DNA of 64,000 nucleotides from Desulfopila sp. IMCC35006 (GTDB lineage: Bacteria > Desulfobacterota > Desulfobulbia > Desulfobulbales > Desulfocapsaceae), in NCBI RefSeq assembly GCF_005116645.1, contig NZ_SWCM01000002.1:474706-538705 (forward strand), in the 5' to 3' direction. Made by a program: the position numbers and the translations under genes. Within the stretch, counting starts at the first letter, position 1; each line of letters begins with the position of its first letter. The notes under the pieces are model-generated. The model did no database searches. It was given only the letters and a program-made list of their open reading frames with translations, and had not been told where the DNA came from. Below are positions 18,601 through 27,304 of this stretch, one piece after another.

Positions 18601-19609
18601 CAGAGATTTTCGCTTTTACACCCCCGTCTTCCGGATGCTTTTGCAGGTATCTTTCGTAAAAAAACAGGGCTCGATCAGGCCGGTGCAGATCATCCTGGCT
18701 GATCTTTCCTGCCGTCAGCAGAAAGTGGTCATTATTTTGACTGTTATCGACGAGATACTTTACCTGCAGCAAAGCCGCTTCAAAGGCGCCAGCGTCCATA
18801 TAATACTGGGCGAGCTTTTGTCGAAACGGTATATAATCGGGATGTCGATTAAGATATTCCTGCCAGAGTTCGCTTCTTTTTTTTTCGTAACCCGGTCCAT
18901 CGAAAACCTGAACTGCCTGGAAGATTACCTGATCGCCTACAGACGGATTTTCCAGCAACTGACTGTAGAGTTTTCTGGCTTTGTCGTCTTTGCCGAGGCT
19001 ATGCGCATCATCGGCCAGGGTGCGAATTACCGCGTGATTTTCCGGATGACGCAGGCTGTACTGCTCGAAAAGTGTAAAGGCAAGCTCTTTCTTGCCCTGA
19101 TCCCTGAGACTGGTCGCAAGACCAAGAAGAGCGGGATCAGAGTTTGCCCCGTTCGGATCTTTTTCCAGCACTCTGCCGTAATAATCAATTGCTGTCGCAT
19201 AATTTTTCCAGTGCAATGCCACAGCTCCGCCGGTCAGGAGATACTGACTATTATTGGGATCTTTATCTATCAGATCACCGACAATCTTCCCTGCGGTTGA
19301 ATAATCGTCAACTTTGAGGAGAACCTTGCAATATTCCCAGTTGGCTTCTTCTATATTCGGCTTTAAGCTGTATAACTGGGCATAGGCATTGACCGCGAAC
19401 AGGTAGTTTTCATCGCGGACAAATTCTCTGGCCTTATCCCACAGGATTTTCCATTGAGGTGACTCCAGTTCGCCCTGGATCATGGAGATATTTCTCTCCG
19501 GGGCAATTCTGTCGCCGGCAAAACAACCCGGCGCAGTCGCCCCGACAGAAATGATAAGCAAAAAAAATAGTTGGCTGTAAATAACGTTCTTCAGCCTGGA
19601 TAGGATCAT
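15605..19609 (-). CDS. Large TPR protein with C-terminal outer-membrane beta-barrel
   Basis: About 1334 residues from the ATG at 19609. An N-terminal signal peptide has hydrophobic core QLFFLLIISVGATA and cleavage near FAG. Roughly residues 40-1000 are tandem tetratricopeptide repeats, for example LYSLKPNIEEANWEYCKVLLKVDD, YYGRVLEKDPNGANS and FYERYLQKHPEDGG. The last 330 residues alternate polar and hydrophobic residues (VRIRYTNNRFASLD, YELILGGGAEKITG) and end in the aromatic HYRW expected of an outer-membrane barrel. The plan resembles BcsC and PgaA, which carry polysaccharide across the outer membrane, but no glycan synthase gene is adjacent. A DegT aminotransferase gene lies 70 bp upstream on the same strand. 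Function as an exporter is inference. Confidence 0.85.
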   Translation of the reverse strand: MILSRLKNVIYSQLFFLLIISVGATAPGCFAGDRIAPERNISMIQGELESPQWKILWDKAREFVRDENYLFAVNAYAQLYSLKPNIEEANWEYCKVLLKVDDYSTAGKIVGDLIDKDPNNSQYLLTGGAVALHWKNYATAIDYYGRVLEKDPNGANSDPALLGLATSLRDQGKKELAFTLFEQYSLRHPENHAVIRTLADDAHSLGKDDKARKLYSQLLENPSVGDQVIFQAVQVFDGPGYEKKRSELWQEYLNRHPDYIPFRQKLAQYYMDAGAFEAALLQVKYLVDNSQNNDHFLLTAGKISQDDLHRPDRALFFYERYLQKHPEDGGVKAKISEIQSILAADFLRIVEKEGAEQLWNDLADITLDRPAMYLEMADLLEKKGNHEQLIDVLTTLFKHSARDDDIALRLAEQYYRKALYKKTVEYLSLVAAEKNKSKFYYLMKGDAEQHLGLEIKALASYERSLAFDPHDFALREKCLLLAGKIGNGNKLKSFFTGGLYQTDAGVLSRFVLAYLDLLSYNFLFEEYARTCKWAKERFAGWPEITTRIDLHMAGSLRKEGKTKRAEQLLRQLLLGNIFVEDVLFQLAEDAVNDKNVAGAKSWYQELLKTTGQRDAKFSYDPHGARLLLVRVEMLQAEGEYAEAQQIIDLYLTAAGKLSTQRELLPFLVALEKKHCWLSYYRGEVREAYRQCGSLLDNGPFDPELITLKGLLLGKLKKTDDGTGVDDKVLIEGTPVVSRYLAVALKQMEYREYGAARKYAAAALETYPDSLVGQAVWAELMVATGTSQNAVVALSKLIRQYPGEPYFQKKRIEVEARRGMYGQGLVLFTKEEGGGGIENLAAKLTSSDSTEDLLVLARLLWGDKQQAEALKIYRQLLTPPVQDLLGEKFRQNQINYHYLSRENSFWNQMMLLLRSEPDIIAEFMGPQFLLDNRDNEAGKIVSGLFEKYSWQKLIASEYTARKAIFDRNYYYAEQSYKRLSKQDSSEGMSDLANIYGKIGKYRKEAQVYDAMQKSGTTSPELEKSIERTTLQISPQSVFNAEYEEKKGRDGHIDVARTTVGTSFWFTPDLDKDVRIRYTNNRFASLDTEGSTGSNYLYTVATYEFTKAYELILGGGAEKITGNSNPGFQYEVELKGQLDDYVNAYVLLDKKQVYDTIEAIQRQITYQSFETGLSIETPVGLSFGGDLRHRYYNDGNGENRFHGYSSYSIFGESLQVAVRYDYQYLINDDENKAPGTVGESMDGLFYWSPSFFTEHRVNLHFQHDFLGYQQGEKKGMSYYAIDNAIGLEDNENLSFTTNFNIFLEMSPHFLLKGNFTLSRSDDFEDKGLFLSLHYRW

Positions 19610-19680
19610 TGGCAAAGGAGGGTTTATACAATTGGCTCGCTCGTGTTATCTCTGTACTTGTCACCCCTCACGGTAACCTG

Positions 19681-20868
19681 TTAGCTATAAAACTGCACTA
19701 TTTTCTCAACGACATATTCCTGCATCGCCTCGGTCAGCTCTGGATAGATGGGCAGTGCTATGGTGGTGTCCGCCGCCTTTTCAGCCTCCGGACACTGAAC
19801 ACCGGCACCAATGTCTCCAAGGCACTCCTGCTTGTGCAGGGGCACGGGGTAATACACTTCGCAGCCAATGTCGTTCTTATTCAGCCACTCCCGCAGCTCG
19901 TTGCGGCGCGCTACACGAAGTATATACTGATTATAGATGTGCACGTTCGGTATTCTGCCATCTGCTCCGGGCGTCTGGCTGTACACCACTTTCGGCACGA
20001 CAATCTGCTGCGCATCAACTAGACCTGACTGCAGGAAAAGACTATCGTAGCGCCTCGCATTTGCGCATCGGCCGGCATGCCATCTTTCAAGATATGGCAG
20101 TTTTACCCGCAGGGCGGCAGCCTGGATCGGGTCCAGGCGAAAATTGCCGCCGACCAGCTTATGATAATATTTTGGATGGGCACCGTGATTTCGCATTAAA
20201 ACGAGACGTTCGGCAAAATCTTTATCCTGGGTGACCACCATCCCGGCATCCCCTATCCCACCGAGATTTTTACTGGGAAAAAATGAAAAACAGCCGGCCA
20301 GTCCCATCGACCCTGCTCTTTTGTACGTCCCCTTGGCTGCACCTGCTGCAGGCAGAGGATACTCAGCGCCGATTGCCTGAGCGGCATCTTCAATGACAGG
20401 GAGACCGTAGCGGGCAGCCATCTCCATAATTGCCGACATATCGGCACACTGGCCATAGAGATGCACCGGAATGATGGCTTTTATTTCCCGGCTGGTATCA
20501 GCTGCCAGCACCTCTTCCATCTTTGCCGGATCGATATTAAAACTTATCGGATCAATATCGGCAAAAACTGGTATGGCGCCAACTCTGAGGATAACCCCCA
20601 TCGTCGCAAAAAAAGAATAAGGCGTAGTCAGCACCTTATCTCCAGGCCCAATGCCAAGGCTCATCAAGGATATCAGCAAGGCATCGGTACCGCTGGTAAC
20701 CCCAACTCCGTAAGCTGCCCCGCAATACTCCGCTATCTCCTTTTCAAACTCTTCAACTTCAGGACCCTGGATATAACGGGTAGATTTAACAACGCGGGTG
20801 ACAGCAGCAAGAATATCATCTTCGAGGTATTCCAGCTGGGCCTGAAGATCTAATAAAGGTACTTTCAT
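19681..20868 (-). CDS. DegT/DnrJ/EryC1/StrS-family PLP aminotransferase
   Basis: A 395-residue fold type I aminotransferase that normally installs an amino group on a nucleotide-linked keto-sugar for surface polysaccharide. It shows SGTDALLISLMSLGIGPGD, VHLYGQCADM, the EDAAQAIGA segment with the PLP-stacking and ring-nitrogen residues, and the internal-aldimine lysine in FFPSKNLGGIGDAGM. Length is typical. It is followed on the same strand by the TPR/beta-barrel gene, which makes a link to polysaccharide assembly or export plausible. No sugar epimerase or glycosyltransferase is encoded next to it. Confidence 0.93.
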   Translation of the reverse strand: MKVPLLDLQAQLEYLEDDILAAVTRVVKSTRYIQGPEVEEFEKEIAEYCGAAYGVGVTSGTDALLISLMSLGIGPGDKVLTTPYSFFATMGVILRVGAIPVFADIDPISFNIDPAKMEEVLAADTSREIKAIIPVHLYGQCADMSAIMEMAARYGLPVIEDAAQAIGAEYPLPAAGAAKGTYKRAGSMGLAGCFSFFPSKNLGGIGDAGMVVTQDKDFAERLVLMRNHGAHPKYYHKLVGGNFRLDPIQAAALRVKLPYLERWHAGRCANARRYDSLFLQSGLVDAQQIVVPKVVYSQTPGADGRIPNVHIYNQYILRVARRNELREWLNKNDIGCEVYYPVPLHKQECLGDIGAGVQCPEAEKAADTTIALPIYPELTEAMQEYVVEKIVQFYS

Positions 20869-20950
20869 AGTAGTGAATTGTGGTGGAGTTAATTGATGGC
20901 GTGGTGAAAATTGACTGTTTACGAAATCATCGTCTGGAGACGATACCGGA

Positions 20951-21967
20951 TCAGGATGACGAGTTGATAACTATTTTCTCACCGTCAAAATAATCTACGA
21001 TATCGGGCATTTCTGCCTCAAGATATTTCTTCATTTTTTTCAGAAGATTTACTTCAATCTGCCGTACACGTTCTCTCGAAATATCAAAACGGTCGGCAAT
21101 ATTCTGCAGGGTCAGTGGTTCATCGGTCAACAGTCGCTTTTCAAGGATCATCTTTTCCTTGTCGTTGAGCTTGACCTTGAGAATTTCCAGCAGCTCCGTC
21201 AGCTTCGCTTTGACTTCCTTGCCGGCCACCGTTGATTCGATCCCCGGTCCGTCGCTGGGGAGGAAATTTTTCTGTTCGTCTTCTGAGTCCGAACGTACCG
21301 GACTCTCCAGAGAGACATCCCAGTTATCCATTCGCTGACCCATTTCAACGACTTCGCGCTCCTTGACATTGAGACGTTCCGCCAGTAATTTCGGCTCAGC
21401 CGCAAATCCCTGGCCTTCAAGAAGCTTGCGTTCCTTATTGAGACTGAAAAAAAGCTTACGCTGCGCCTGGGTTGTACCTATTTTCACCAGACGCCAGTTG
21501 TCCATGATGAATTTCAAGACATATGCCCTGATCCAATAGGCGGCGTAGTAGGAAAATTTCACCCCGCGGTAGGGGTCGAATTTCTTGGTGGCCTGGACCA
21601 GACCAACATTTCCTTCCTGAATGAGATCCATGAAATTCTGCATCCAGTACTTCTGAAAATCCATGGCCACTTTGACCACCAGTCGGAGATTAGAACTCAC
21701 CAGTCGGTATGCGGCATCCTGATCGCCGTCTTCACGAAAGCGCACCGCCAGTTCATCAGTCTCTTCTCTGGTTAGCAGTTCATATTGACTGATTTCCTGA
21801 AGATAGCGATGAAGAGCCGGGTTGCTGAGGGCAGGCAGATTCTCTTCATCAGCAACGTCCACCAGAGGATTCTCGTAGGCTTCGTCAATACTTCTGGTTG
21901 AATCGAGCTCTTCCTCTTCTAAAGAATCTATGTCTTTATCAGAATCGATTATATTGTTTTTGCTCAT
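20951..21967 (-). CDS. rpoH: Sigma factor RpoH (sigma-32 type)
   Basis: A 338-residue sigma-70-family factor, about 50 residues longer than E. coli RpoH because of an acidic N-terminal extension. Region 2 shows LVVKVAMDFQKYWMQNFMDLIQEGNVGL and FSYYAAYWIRAYVLKFIMDNWRLVKIGTTQAQRKLFF. The last part matches the RpoH box that distinguishes heat-shock sigma factors. Region 4 ends in ISRERVRQIEVNLLKKMK. It is transcribed divergently from lepA, with a plausible promoter 50 bp upstream. In related bacteria it directs heat-shock and protein-quality genes. Confidence 0.92.
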   Translation of the reverse strand: MSKNNIIDSDKDIDSLEEEELDSTRSIDEAYENPLVDVADEENLPALSNPALHRYLQEISQYELLTREETDELAVRFREDGDQDAAYRLVSSNLRLVVKVAMDFQKYWMQNFMDLIQEGNVGLVQATKKFDPYRGVKFSYYAAYWIRAYVLKFIMDNWRLVKIGTTQAQRKLFFSLNKERKLLEGQGFAAEPKLLAERLNVKEREVVEMGQRMDNWDVSLESPVRSDSEDEQKNFLPSDGPGIESTVAGKEVKAKLTELLEILKVKLNDKEKMILEKRLLTDEPLTLQNIADRFDISRERVRQIEVNLLKKMKKYLEAEMPDIVDYFDGEKIVINSSS

Positions 21968-22016
21968 TTATTTGTCTCTCCGGAAAAATATACCCAGAAA
22001 ATTAAGAAAGATTATG

Positions 22017-22044
22017 ATATTACTCTACCTGAGCGAAAGTGCAA
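22017..22044 (-). promoter_or_regulatory. Probable rpoH promoter
   Basis: On the minus strand TTGCAC (22039-22044) and TAATAT (22017-22022) are separated by 16 bp, about 50 bp before the rpoH start codon. On the other strand a TATAAT at 22119-22124 may be the -10 of lepA, but its -35 is poor. Confidence 0.4.
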
Positions 22045-22220
22045 TCATATTGTGCCGAAGAAAATGGGAATCAGCTTGACACCTGACGAGTAGTTTACTC
22101 GAATTCGCCAAAGGTACGTATAATATTTTATTTTATTAGTTCACTGGATGTGATAAATGATCAAATCGTTTAAAGTCGAATTAACCTGTCTCTCTTCACG
22201 GCCCACCTCAAAATAAAAAA

Positions 22221-24014
22221 ATGAATAACATCAGAAACTTCAGTATAATCGCCCATATCGATCACGGTAAATCAACTCTTGCCGACCGCATGATTCAATT
22301 TTGCGGTCTGGTCACCGCCAGGGAATTCAAGGACCAGCTCCTCGATAACATGGATATAGAAAGGGAACGGGGGATCACCATTAAAAGCCAGACTATCTGT
22401 CTGCCGTATACCGCAAAAGACGGACAGCAGTATCAGCTCAACCTGGTAGACACCCCCGGTCACGTTGACTTCAGTTATGAGGTATCAAGGGCTCTCAGCT
22501 CCTGCGAAGGCGCCCTGCTGCTCATTGACGCTGCGCAGGGGGTCGAGGCCCAGACTCTCGCCAATCTCTATCTGGCCATGGAAAACGACCTGGAAATTAT
22601 CCCGGTCATCAACAAAATCGATCTGCCCTCTGCCGAACCGGAACGTATTGCCCTGCAAATAGAAGAGGATCTTGGCCTTGATGTTGATCTGGTCCAATTC
22701 TGCTCCGCCAAAAACGGCACCGGCATAGAAGGTATCTTCGAAACCATAGTGGCCCATATTCCCCCACCGAAAGGCGACCCCAAGGCCCCTTTGCAGGCAT
22801 TAATCTTTGATGCGAATTACGATTCGTTTCGCGGCACCCTCATCTCGGTCAGGATTATGAACGGGACAATAAAGCCCGGCGATATCATGTTTTTCATGGC
22901 CAACGGGGTCGAATACAAAGTGGATGAGGTCGGTCTGTTCAAGCTAAAAAGACAGCCGCAAAAACAGCTTAGCGCGGGACAGGTCGGCTATATTCTGGCA
23001 GGTATAAAGACCGTTGAAGATACCCGGCCGGGCGACACCATTACCTTGCGCGATCATCCCGCAGAGGCACCGCTACCAGGCTTCAGAGAAGTGCAGCAGG
23101 TCGTTTTTTCCTCAATCTACCCGATCGACACCGACGAATACGAAGACCTGGCCGCAGCCCTGGAAAAACTCAAGCTCAACGACGCAGCCCTCACCTTTGA
23201 GAAGGACTCGTCCGCCGCCCTTGGCTTCGGGTTCAGGTGCGGCTTCCTCGGACTCTTGCACCTCGAGGTTATCCAGGAGCGTCTTGAACGGGAATTTGAT
23301 ATTTCACTGATTCTGACGGTACCGTCGGTACAGTATATCTTCCACCTCACCGATGGCTCCACCATTCACGTCGACAATCCGGCTCATTTTCCAAACCCCT
23401 CTCATATTAAAAAGATAGAAGAGCCGTATATCAAAGCGACCATTTTGATGCCCGAAAAATATATGGGTACAGTTATGACCCTGTGTATGGAGCGGCGCGG
23501 CGAAAACACTACCTTCAACTATCCGATGCCCGGCCGAATTGAGCTGCAGTGCGAACTGCCGCTGGCCGAGGTTATTTATGACTTTTATGACCGCTTGAAA
23601 TCCGTCACGCAAGGCTATGGTTCGTTTGACTACGAGATGCTCGATTACCGCAAAAGCGATCTGGTCAAACTCGATATTCTGGTGAACAGTGAACCCGTCG
23701 ACGCCTTGTCGCAGCTGGTCCATCGCAGCAGCTCGAGAGCCAGAGGGCTCCACGCCTGTGAGATGCTGAAACTGGAAATTCCCAGACAAATGTTTAAAAT
23801 AGCTATACAGGCTGCGATTGGCGGAGCTATTATAGCCAGAACGACCATATCGGCACTGCGCAAAGATGTCACCGCCAAGTGTTACGGGGGTGATATCTCG
23901 CGCAAAAGAAAATTGCTCGAGAAACAAAAGGCTGGCAAAAAGCGAATGAAAACCATCGGCAACGTCGATATTCCGCAGACGGCTTTTCTGGCAGTATTAA
24001 AATCCGAACAATAA
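22221..24014 (+). CDS. lepA: Elongation factor 4 (LepA) GTPase
   Basis: A 597-residue translational GTPase that binds ribosomes and affects elongation, initiation or back-translocation under stress. It has the G1 motif AHIDHGKST near the N-terminus, DTPGHVDF, NKIDLPSAEP, an EF-G-like domain III with GFGFRCGFLGLLHLEV, and the LepA-specific C-terminal domain (AKCYGGDISRKRKLLEKQKAGKKRMK). Length matches the family's 595-600. It probably heads an operon with the DUF4136 lipoprotein (38 bp) and the acyltransferase. The upstream divergent gene is rpoH. Confidence 0.98.
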   Translation: MNNIRNFSIIAHIDHGKSTLADRMIQFCGLVTAREFKDQLLDNMDIERERGITIKSQTICLPYTAKDGQQYQLNLVDTPGHVDFSYEVSRALSSCEGALLLIDAAQGVEAQTLANLYLAMENDLEIIPVINKIDLPSAEPERIALQIEEDLGLDVDLVQFCSAKNGTGIEGIFETIVAHIPPPKGDPKAPLQALIFDANYDSFRGTLISVRIMNGTIKPGDIMFFMANGVEYKVDEVGLFKLKRQPQKQLSAGQVGYILAGIKTVEDTRPGDTITLRDHPAEAPLPGFREVQQVVFSSIYPIDTDEYEDLAAALEKLKLNDAALTFEKDSSAALGFGFRCGFLGLLHLEVIQERLEREFDISLILTVPSVQYIFHLTDGSTIHVDNPAHFPNPSHIKKIEEPYIKATILMPEKYMGTVMTLCMERRGENTTFNYPMPGRIELQCELPLAEVIYDFYDRLKSVTQGYGSFDYEMLDYRKSDLVKLDILVNSEPVDALSQLVHRSSSRARGLHACEMLKLEIPRQMFKIAIQAAIGGAIIARTTISALRKDVTAKCYGGDISRKRKLLEKQKAGKKRMKTIGNVDIPQTAFLAVLKSEQ

Positions 24015-24052
24015 CCGTCACGGACTCAATCCTTAAAATTTTCGGAGGCTCA

Positions 24053-24685
24053 ATGAAAAAACAACACATCGTCTCCTCCCGGCTAGGCGGCTGTTTCAGG
24101 GTGCCTCCCCTGTTATTTTTCATCCTTGCGGTGGTTGCACTTTTCCTGTCATCCTGCGCGCAGGTGGAGGTCAGTCAGGACTTTGACACAGGCTACCTCT
24201 TTGATAAGAAAAACACCTATGGTTGGAACACAGCGATACCAGCAGGTAACGGTGACCTCCTTTTGAGCGATGAACTGCTGGCCAAAAGGTTTAAATCCGC
24301 GATAGATACAACGCTTGCCAACCGTGGTTTTATCCAGACCCCGCAACCAAATTATCTTGTCTCCTGTACCTATACAATCAAGAGCAGACTTGAGAGTGAT
24401 ACCTTCGATTCGGGTTTTGGTTTCGGTTTCGGTCGCTTTGGCCGTTATGGCGGAGTAGGCATGAGTACAGGGAGCACAATCCGGCAGTATGATCAGGGCA
24501 CCCTGGTCATCAATATTCATTCAGCCGCAACCAAAAAGCTTATCTGGAAAGGTACGGGGAGCCGCGAGGTTTTTATCCACTCGACCCCGGATGAAATAAC
24601 CCGCAGTGTCAACGAAATGGTTGAAGCAGTACTGGCTCAGTTTCCTCCGGTACAACAAACCACACGCACCAGTTACAATCCATGA
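24053..24685 (+). CDS. DUF4136 lipoprotein
   Basis: A 210-residue predicted outer-membrane or periplasmic lipoprotein. A long signal peptide ends in the lipobox LSSC at about residue 36. The mature part resembles DUF4136: VSQDFDTGYLFDKKNTYGW near the start, LLAKRFKSAIDTTLANRGF, a TYTIKSR strand, a Gly/Phe-rich insertion (GFGFGFGRFGRYGG), and KLIWKGTGSREV before a C-terminal helix (VNEMVEAVLAQFPP). The family is widespread but has no established biochemical role. The next gene starts within its stop codon (ATGA). Confidence 0.85.
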   Translation: MKKQHIVSSRLGGCFRVPPLLFFILAVVALFLSSCAQVEVSQDFDTGYLFDKKNTYGWNTAIPAGNGDLLLSDELLAKRFKSAIDTTLANRGFIQTPQPNYLVSCTYTIKSRLESDTFDSGFGFGFGRFGRYGGVGMSTGSTIRQYDQGTLVINIHSAATKKLIWKGTGSREVFIHSTPDEITRSVNEMVEAVLAQFPPVQQTTRTSYNP

Positions 24686-25308
24686 TCCAGTCCCTGTCAG
24701 CATCCCTTCTTTCCCTGCTCGGCTGGCATCTTGCCCCGCAGGTTCCGGCCGATACTAAAATCATCATCATAGGGGCACCGCATACCAGCAACTGGGATTT
24801 CCCCATGACCCTGCTGGCCTTATCTGCACTTGGGCTACGATATTCATGGATAGGCAAACATACCATGTTCAAAGAACCTTTCGGGAGCTTTTTCAAGAAA
24901 ATAGGCGGCATACCCGTTGATCGAAAAGCGAGAAGTGGATTCATCGACGAAATGGTACGCACCTTTGCGGAAAGAGACCGGCTCGTACTGGCAATTGCGC
25001 CTGAAGGTACCCGGGCCAGAAAAGATCACTGGAAAGCAGGTTTCTACCAGATAGCCGTGCAGGCCCATGTCAACATCTGCCTGGGATATATTGATTATCC
25101 GACCAAGACCATTGGCCTTGGCCCAGTCCTGGTGCCGACGGGGGATATCCTTGGAGACTTCAATGTAATAAAGGCTTTTTATCAGGACAAGAAAGGTAAA
25201 TACCCACACAAAGCAAGTACAATCTGCCTTCGTGACAAAGAAATTGCTCTTTTGCAGCAGCAACACCAAAAAGATCAAAGTGCTCCCGATAAAATAGACG
25301 TCGAATAA
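24682..25308 (+). CDS. PlsC-like lysophospholipid acyltransferase
   Basis: A 208-residue membrane-associated acyltransferase. It has the catalytic H-x4-D motif (His34-TSNW-Asp39), the acyl-acceptor region FGSFFKKIGGIPVDRK and the APEGTR motif near residue 105. It is shorter than typical PlsC, and HTSNWD resembles the small homologues often found outside the main phospholipid operons, so the acceptor is uncertain. The start codon overlaps the DUF4136 stop by 4 bp, indicating translational coupling. About 230 bp without genes follow. Confidence 0.87.
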   Translation: MIQSLSASLLSLLGWHLAPQVPADTKIIIIGAPHTSNWDFPMTLLALSALGLRYSWIGKHTMFKEPFGSFFKKIGGIPVDRKARSGFIDEMVRTFAERDRLVLAIAPEGTRARKDHWKAGFYQIAVQAHVNICLGYIDYPTKTIGLGPVLVPTGDILGDFNVIKAFYQDKKGKYPHKASTICLRDKEIALLQQQHQKDQSAPDKIDVE

Positions 25309-25540
25309 ACGACAGCGAGTACGGTATCGTCCAGTTATCTCCGCCCACAGCGTCAAGAGCATTCACCCAGCGTTACCGCAACTCACCTTTGCCCAGATAC
25401 AGCAGGAAGACCGGCCGGAAGATTTACTTGTCCATTTATACCCATTCTAATTTAAAATTATTATCTTACCGATAGGTATATCGATGGCATAAAACCTGGG
25501 TAGATTTTGATCATTTATAGCTTCAGAACTGGAATACTTA

Positions 25541-27301
25541 ATGGATGTACAAACGGAAGAAAAACATGGCCGTAAAAAAATTCTAGAGCCGACCTACCAT
25601 TTTTCATCGGAACTCATCAAAATTGGTGATGATTACACAACGGACAAAATTGCTGTTTCAGAGCTGGTGCGGTCAGGCCAGCTCCTCGTAGATTTTCCCA
25701 ATTTTCAGCGGTTCGCCAACAAAGGATTTACCAAGCACGCTATTGAGCCCGGTGCCTGTGCCCACCTCTCGGAAGACGGGGAATCAATTCATGCAACAGT
25801 TGCCGGATATCCTAAAATCCAAATAATTCGTCGCCCTGATAGCCCTGATCCCCTTACAGTTATTTCGGTAGAACCTCTCCTGATTATTGCACAGGACAGA
25901 ATGCAGGTGAGCCTTGCCATCCATCCGCCGCTCGAAAATGGTCATTCCCTGCAAAAAGAAGACATCAAGGAGCTGCTTGCTGAAGAAGGAATTGTTTTCG
26001 GAATAAATCACTCAACGATTGAAGAAATTACCGCTTTTATCAACGAAGAAAGCAACGAATTCAAAAGTTTTGTAATCGCCAACGGACAGACTGCTGGAAA
26101 AAGCACCAATGCGTATCTCAGGTATGATATGGAAATTGGGCCGATTGCCGGAACTGTTCTCGATAATGGCAATATTGACTTTCGGGAAAGGCGGATTATG
26201 GTCGGAGTGCTCGCCAACCAGTGTATTGCCACCAAAATTCCCGCCATTCAGGGAAAACCAGGGATCAATGTCTACGGGCAGGAGACACCCGCCCCTCCCG
26301 GACAGGATATTATCATACGAGTTCAGGGTGATGCGCGCTTCAGCGAAGAGACGATGCAGGTCACCGCCACCAAAGACGGTGTTCTTTCCATCGTCAATAA
26401 TCACGTTATCAAAGTTCTTTCCCATCAAACCATTTCCAGCAATATAGACTTTGAGACGGGAAATATTGAGAGCATGAATGCCATCACTATCCTCGGTTCC
26501 GTGCAGCCGGGGTTTCGTGTCACCGTGGGGGGCGATCTCAAGATATCCGGCAGCGTCCTCTCTGCCTCGGTCATCTGCAACGGCAATCTGGTAGTCAGGG
26601 GCGGAACGACGGGAAAGAACTGTACCCTGCAGGTGCAGGGCGATGCCGATATCAATTTCATTGAGCGGGGATCATTGCAATGCGGTGGTATTGCCGTTAT
26701 TCGAAAACAATCCTACTATAGTGAAATTACTGCCGGCTCTGATGTCCGGTGCCAAAATCTGAGCATCGTCATGGGTGGTCGAATCGTCGCAGAAGGCAAT
26801 ATAACCCTTGGCAATGTAGGCTCAGAAAACAGCACCCCGGCACTTATTGCTGCCGGCACCGTGGCTGAGCGACTTGTCCATCTACAGGAGCTCAAGACCA
26901 GTATTGTGCAGCAGCAGGACGCCATTATTCAATGGATACAGAGATATCGGGGAAGCTCCACATCAAAAAAGATACGCCGTATGGAGCGGCAGCTCGCGGA
27001 GACCAAGCTCCTGCTGCTGCGCGTGAATCTTATTCCGGGAACCGGTAGATATTCGCGAATTGCCGGCTCGGATGAGCAAAACAAGGTCGATATCGGCAAA
27101 GTCGAGCAAGACGCTGACTACAGCAGCGACGGTGCTATCGCTATCGAAAACATTAAAATCGATGTGGTCGGAACCATCTTTGCCGGTACCATTATCCAGA
27201 TCGGCAATCGAACTCTGAAACTTGACAAGACGGTGTCAAAGAGGCAGTTTAAACTGCATGCCAACGGCAAGCGGATTCTCGCTGTCCCTCTTAAACGATA
27301 A
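25541..27301 (+). CDS. DUF342/FapA family protein
   Basis: A 586-residue protein of the FapA (flagellar assembly protein A, DUF342) family. The N-terminal part holds an alpha/beta domain around LAEEGIVFGINHSTI. It is followed by the polymer-like beta-helix region with repeated AITILGSVQPGFRVTVGGDLKI, VLSASVICNGNLVVRGGTTG and a following RGSLQCGGIAVI turn, then a coiled segment (about 445-490) and a final beta region. Homologues affect flagellar placement or polar protein localisation, but no flagellar genes are nearby, so the role here is open. It runs convergent to the Crp/Fnr gene with a 3-bp gap. Confidence 0.88.
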   Translation: MDVQTEEKHGRKKILEPTYHFSSELIKIGDDYTTDKIAVSELVRSGQLLVDFPNFQRFANKGFTKHAIEPGACAHLSEDGESIHATVAGYPKIQIIRRPDSPDPLTVISVEPLLIIAQDRMQVSLAIHPPLENGHSLQKEDIKELLAEEGIVFGINHSTIEEITAFINEESNEFKSFVIANGQTAGKSTNAYLRYDMEIGPIAGTVLDNGNIDFRERRIMVGVLANQCIATKIPAIQGKPGINVYGQETPAPPGQDIIIRVQGDARFSEETMQVTATKDGVLSIVNNHVIKVLSHQTISSNIDFETGNIESMNAITILGSVQPGFRVTVGGDLKISGSVLSASVICNGNLVVRGGTTGKNCTLQVQGDADINFIERGSLQCGGIAVIRKQSYYSEITAGSDVRCQNLSIVMGGRIVAEGNITLGNVGSENSTPALIAAGTVAERLVHLQELKTSIVQQQDAIIQWIQRYRGSSTSKKIRRMERQLAETKLLLLRVNLIPGTGRYSRIAGSDEQNKVDIGKVEQDADYSSDGAIAIENIKIDVVGTIFAGTIIQIGNRTLKLDKTVSKRQFKLHANGKRILAVPLKR

Positions 27302-27304
27302 AGA

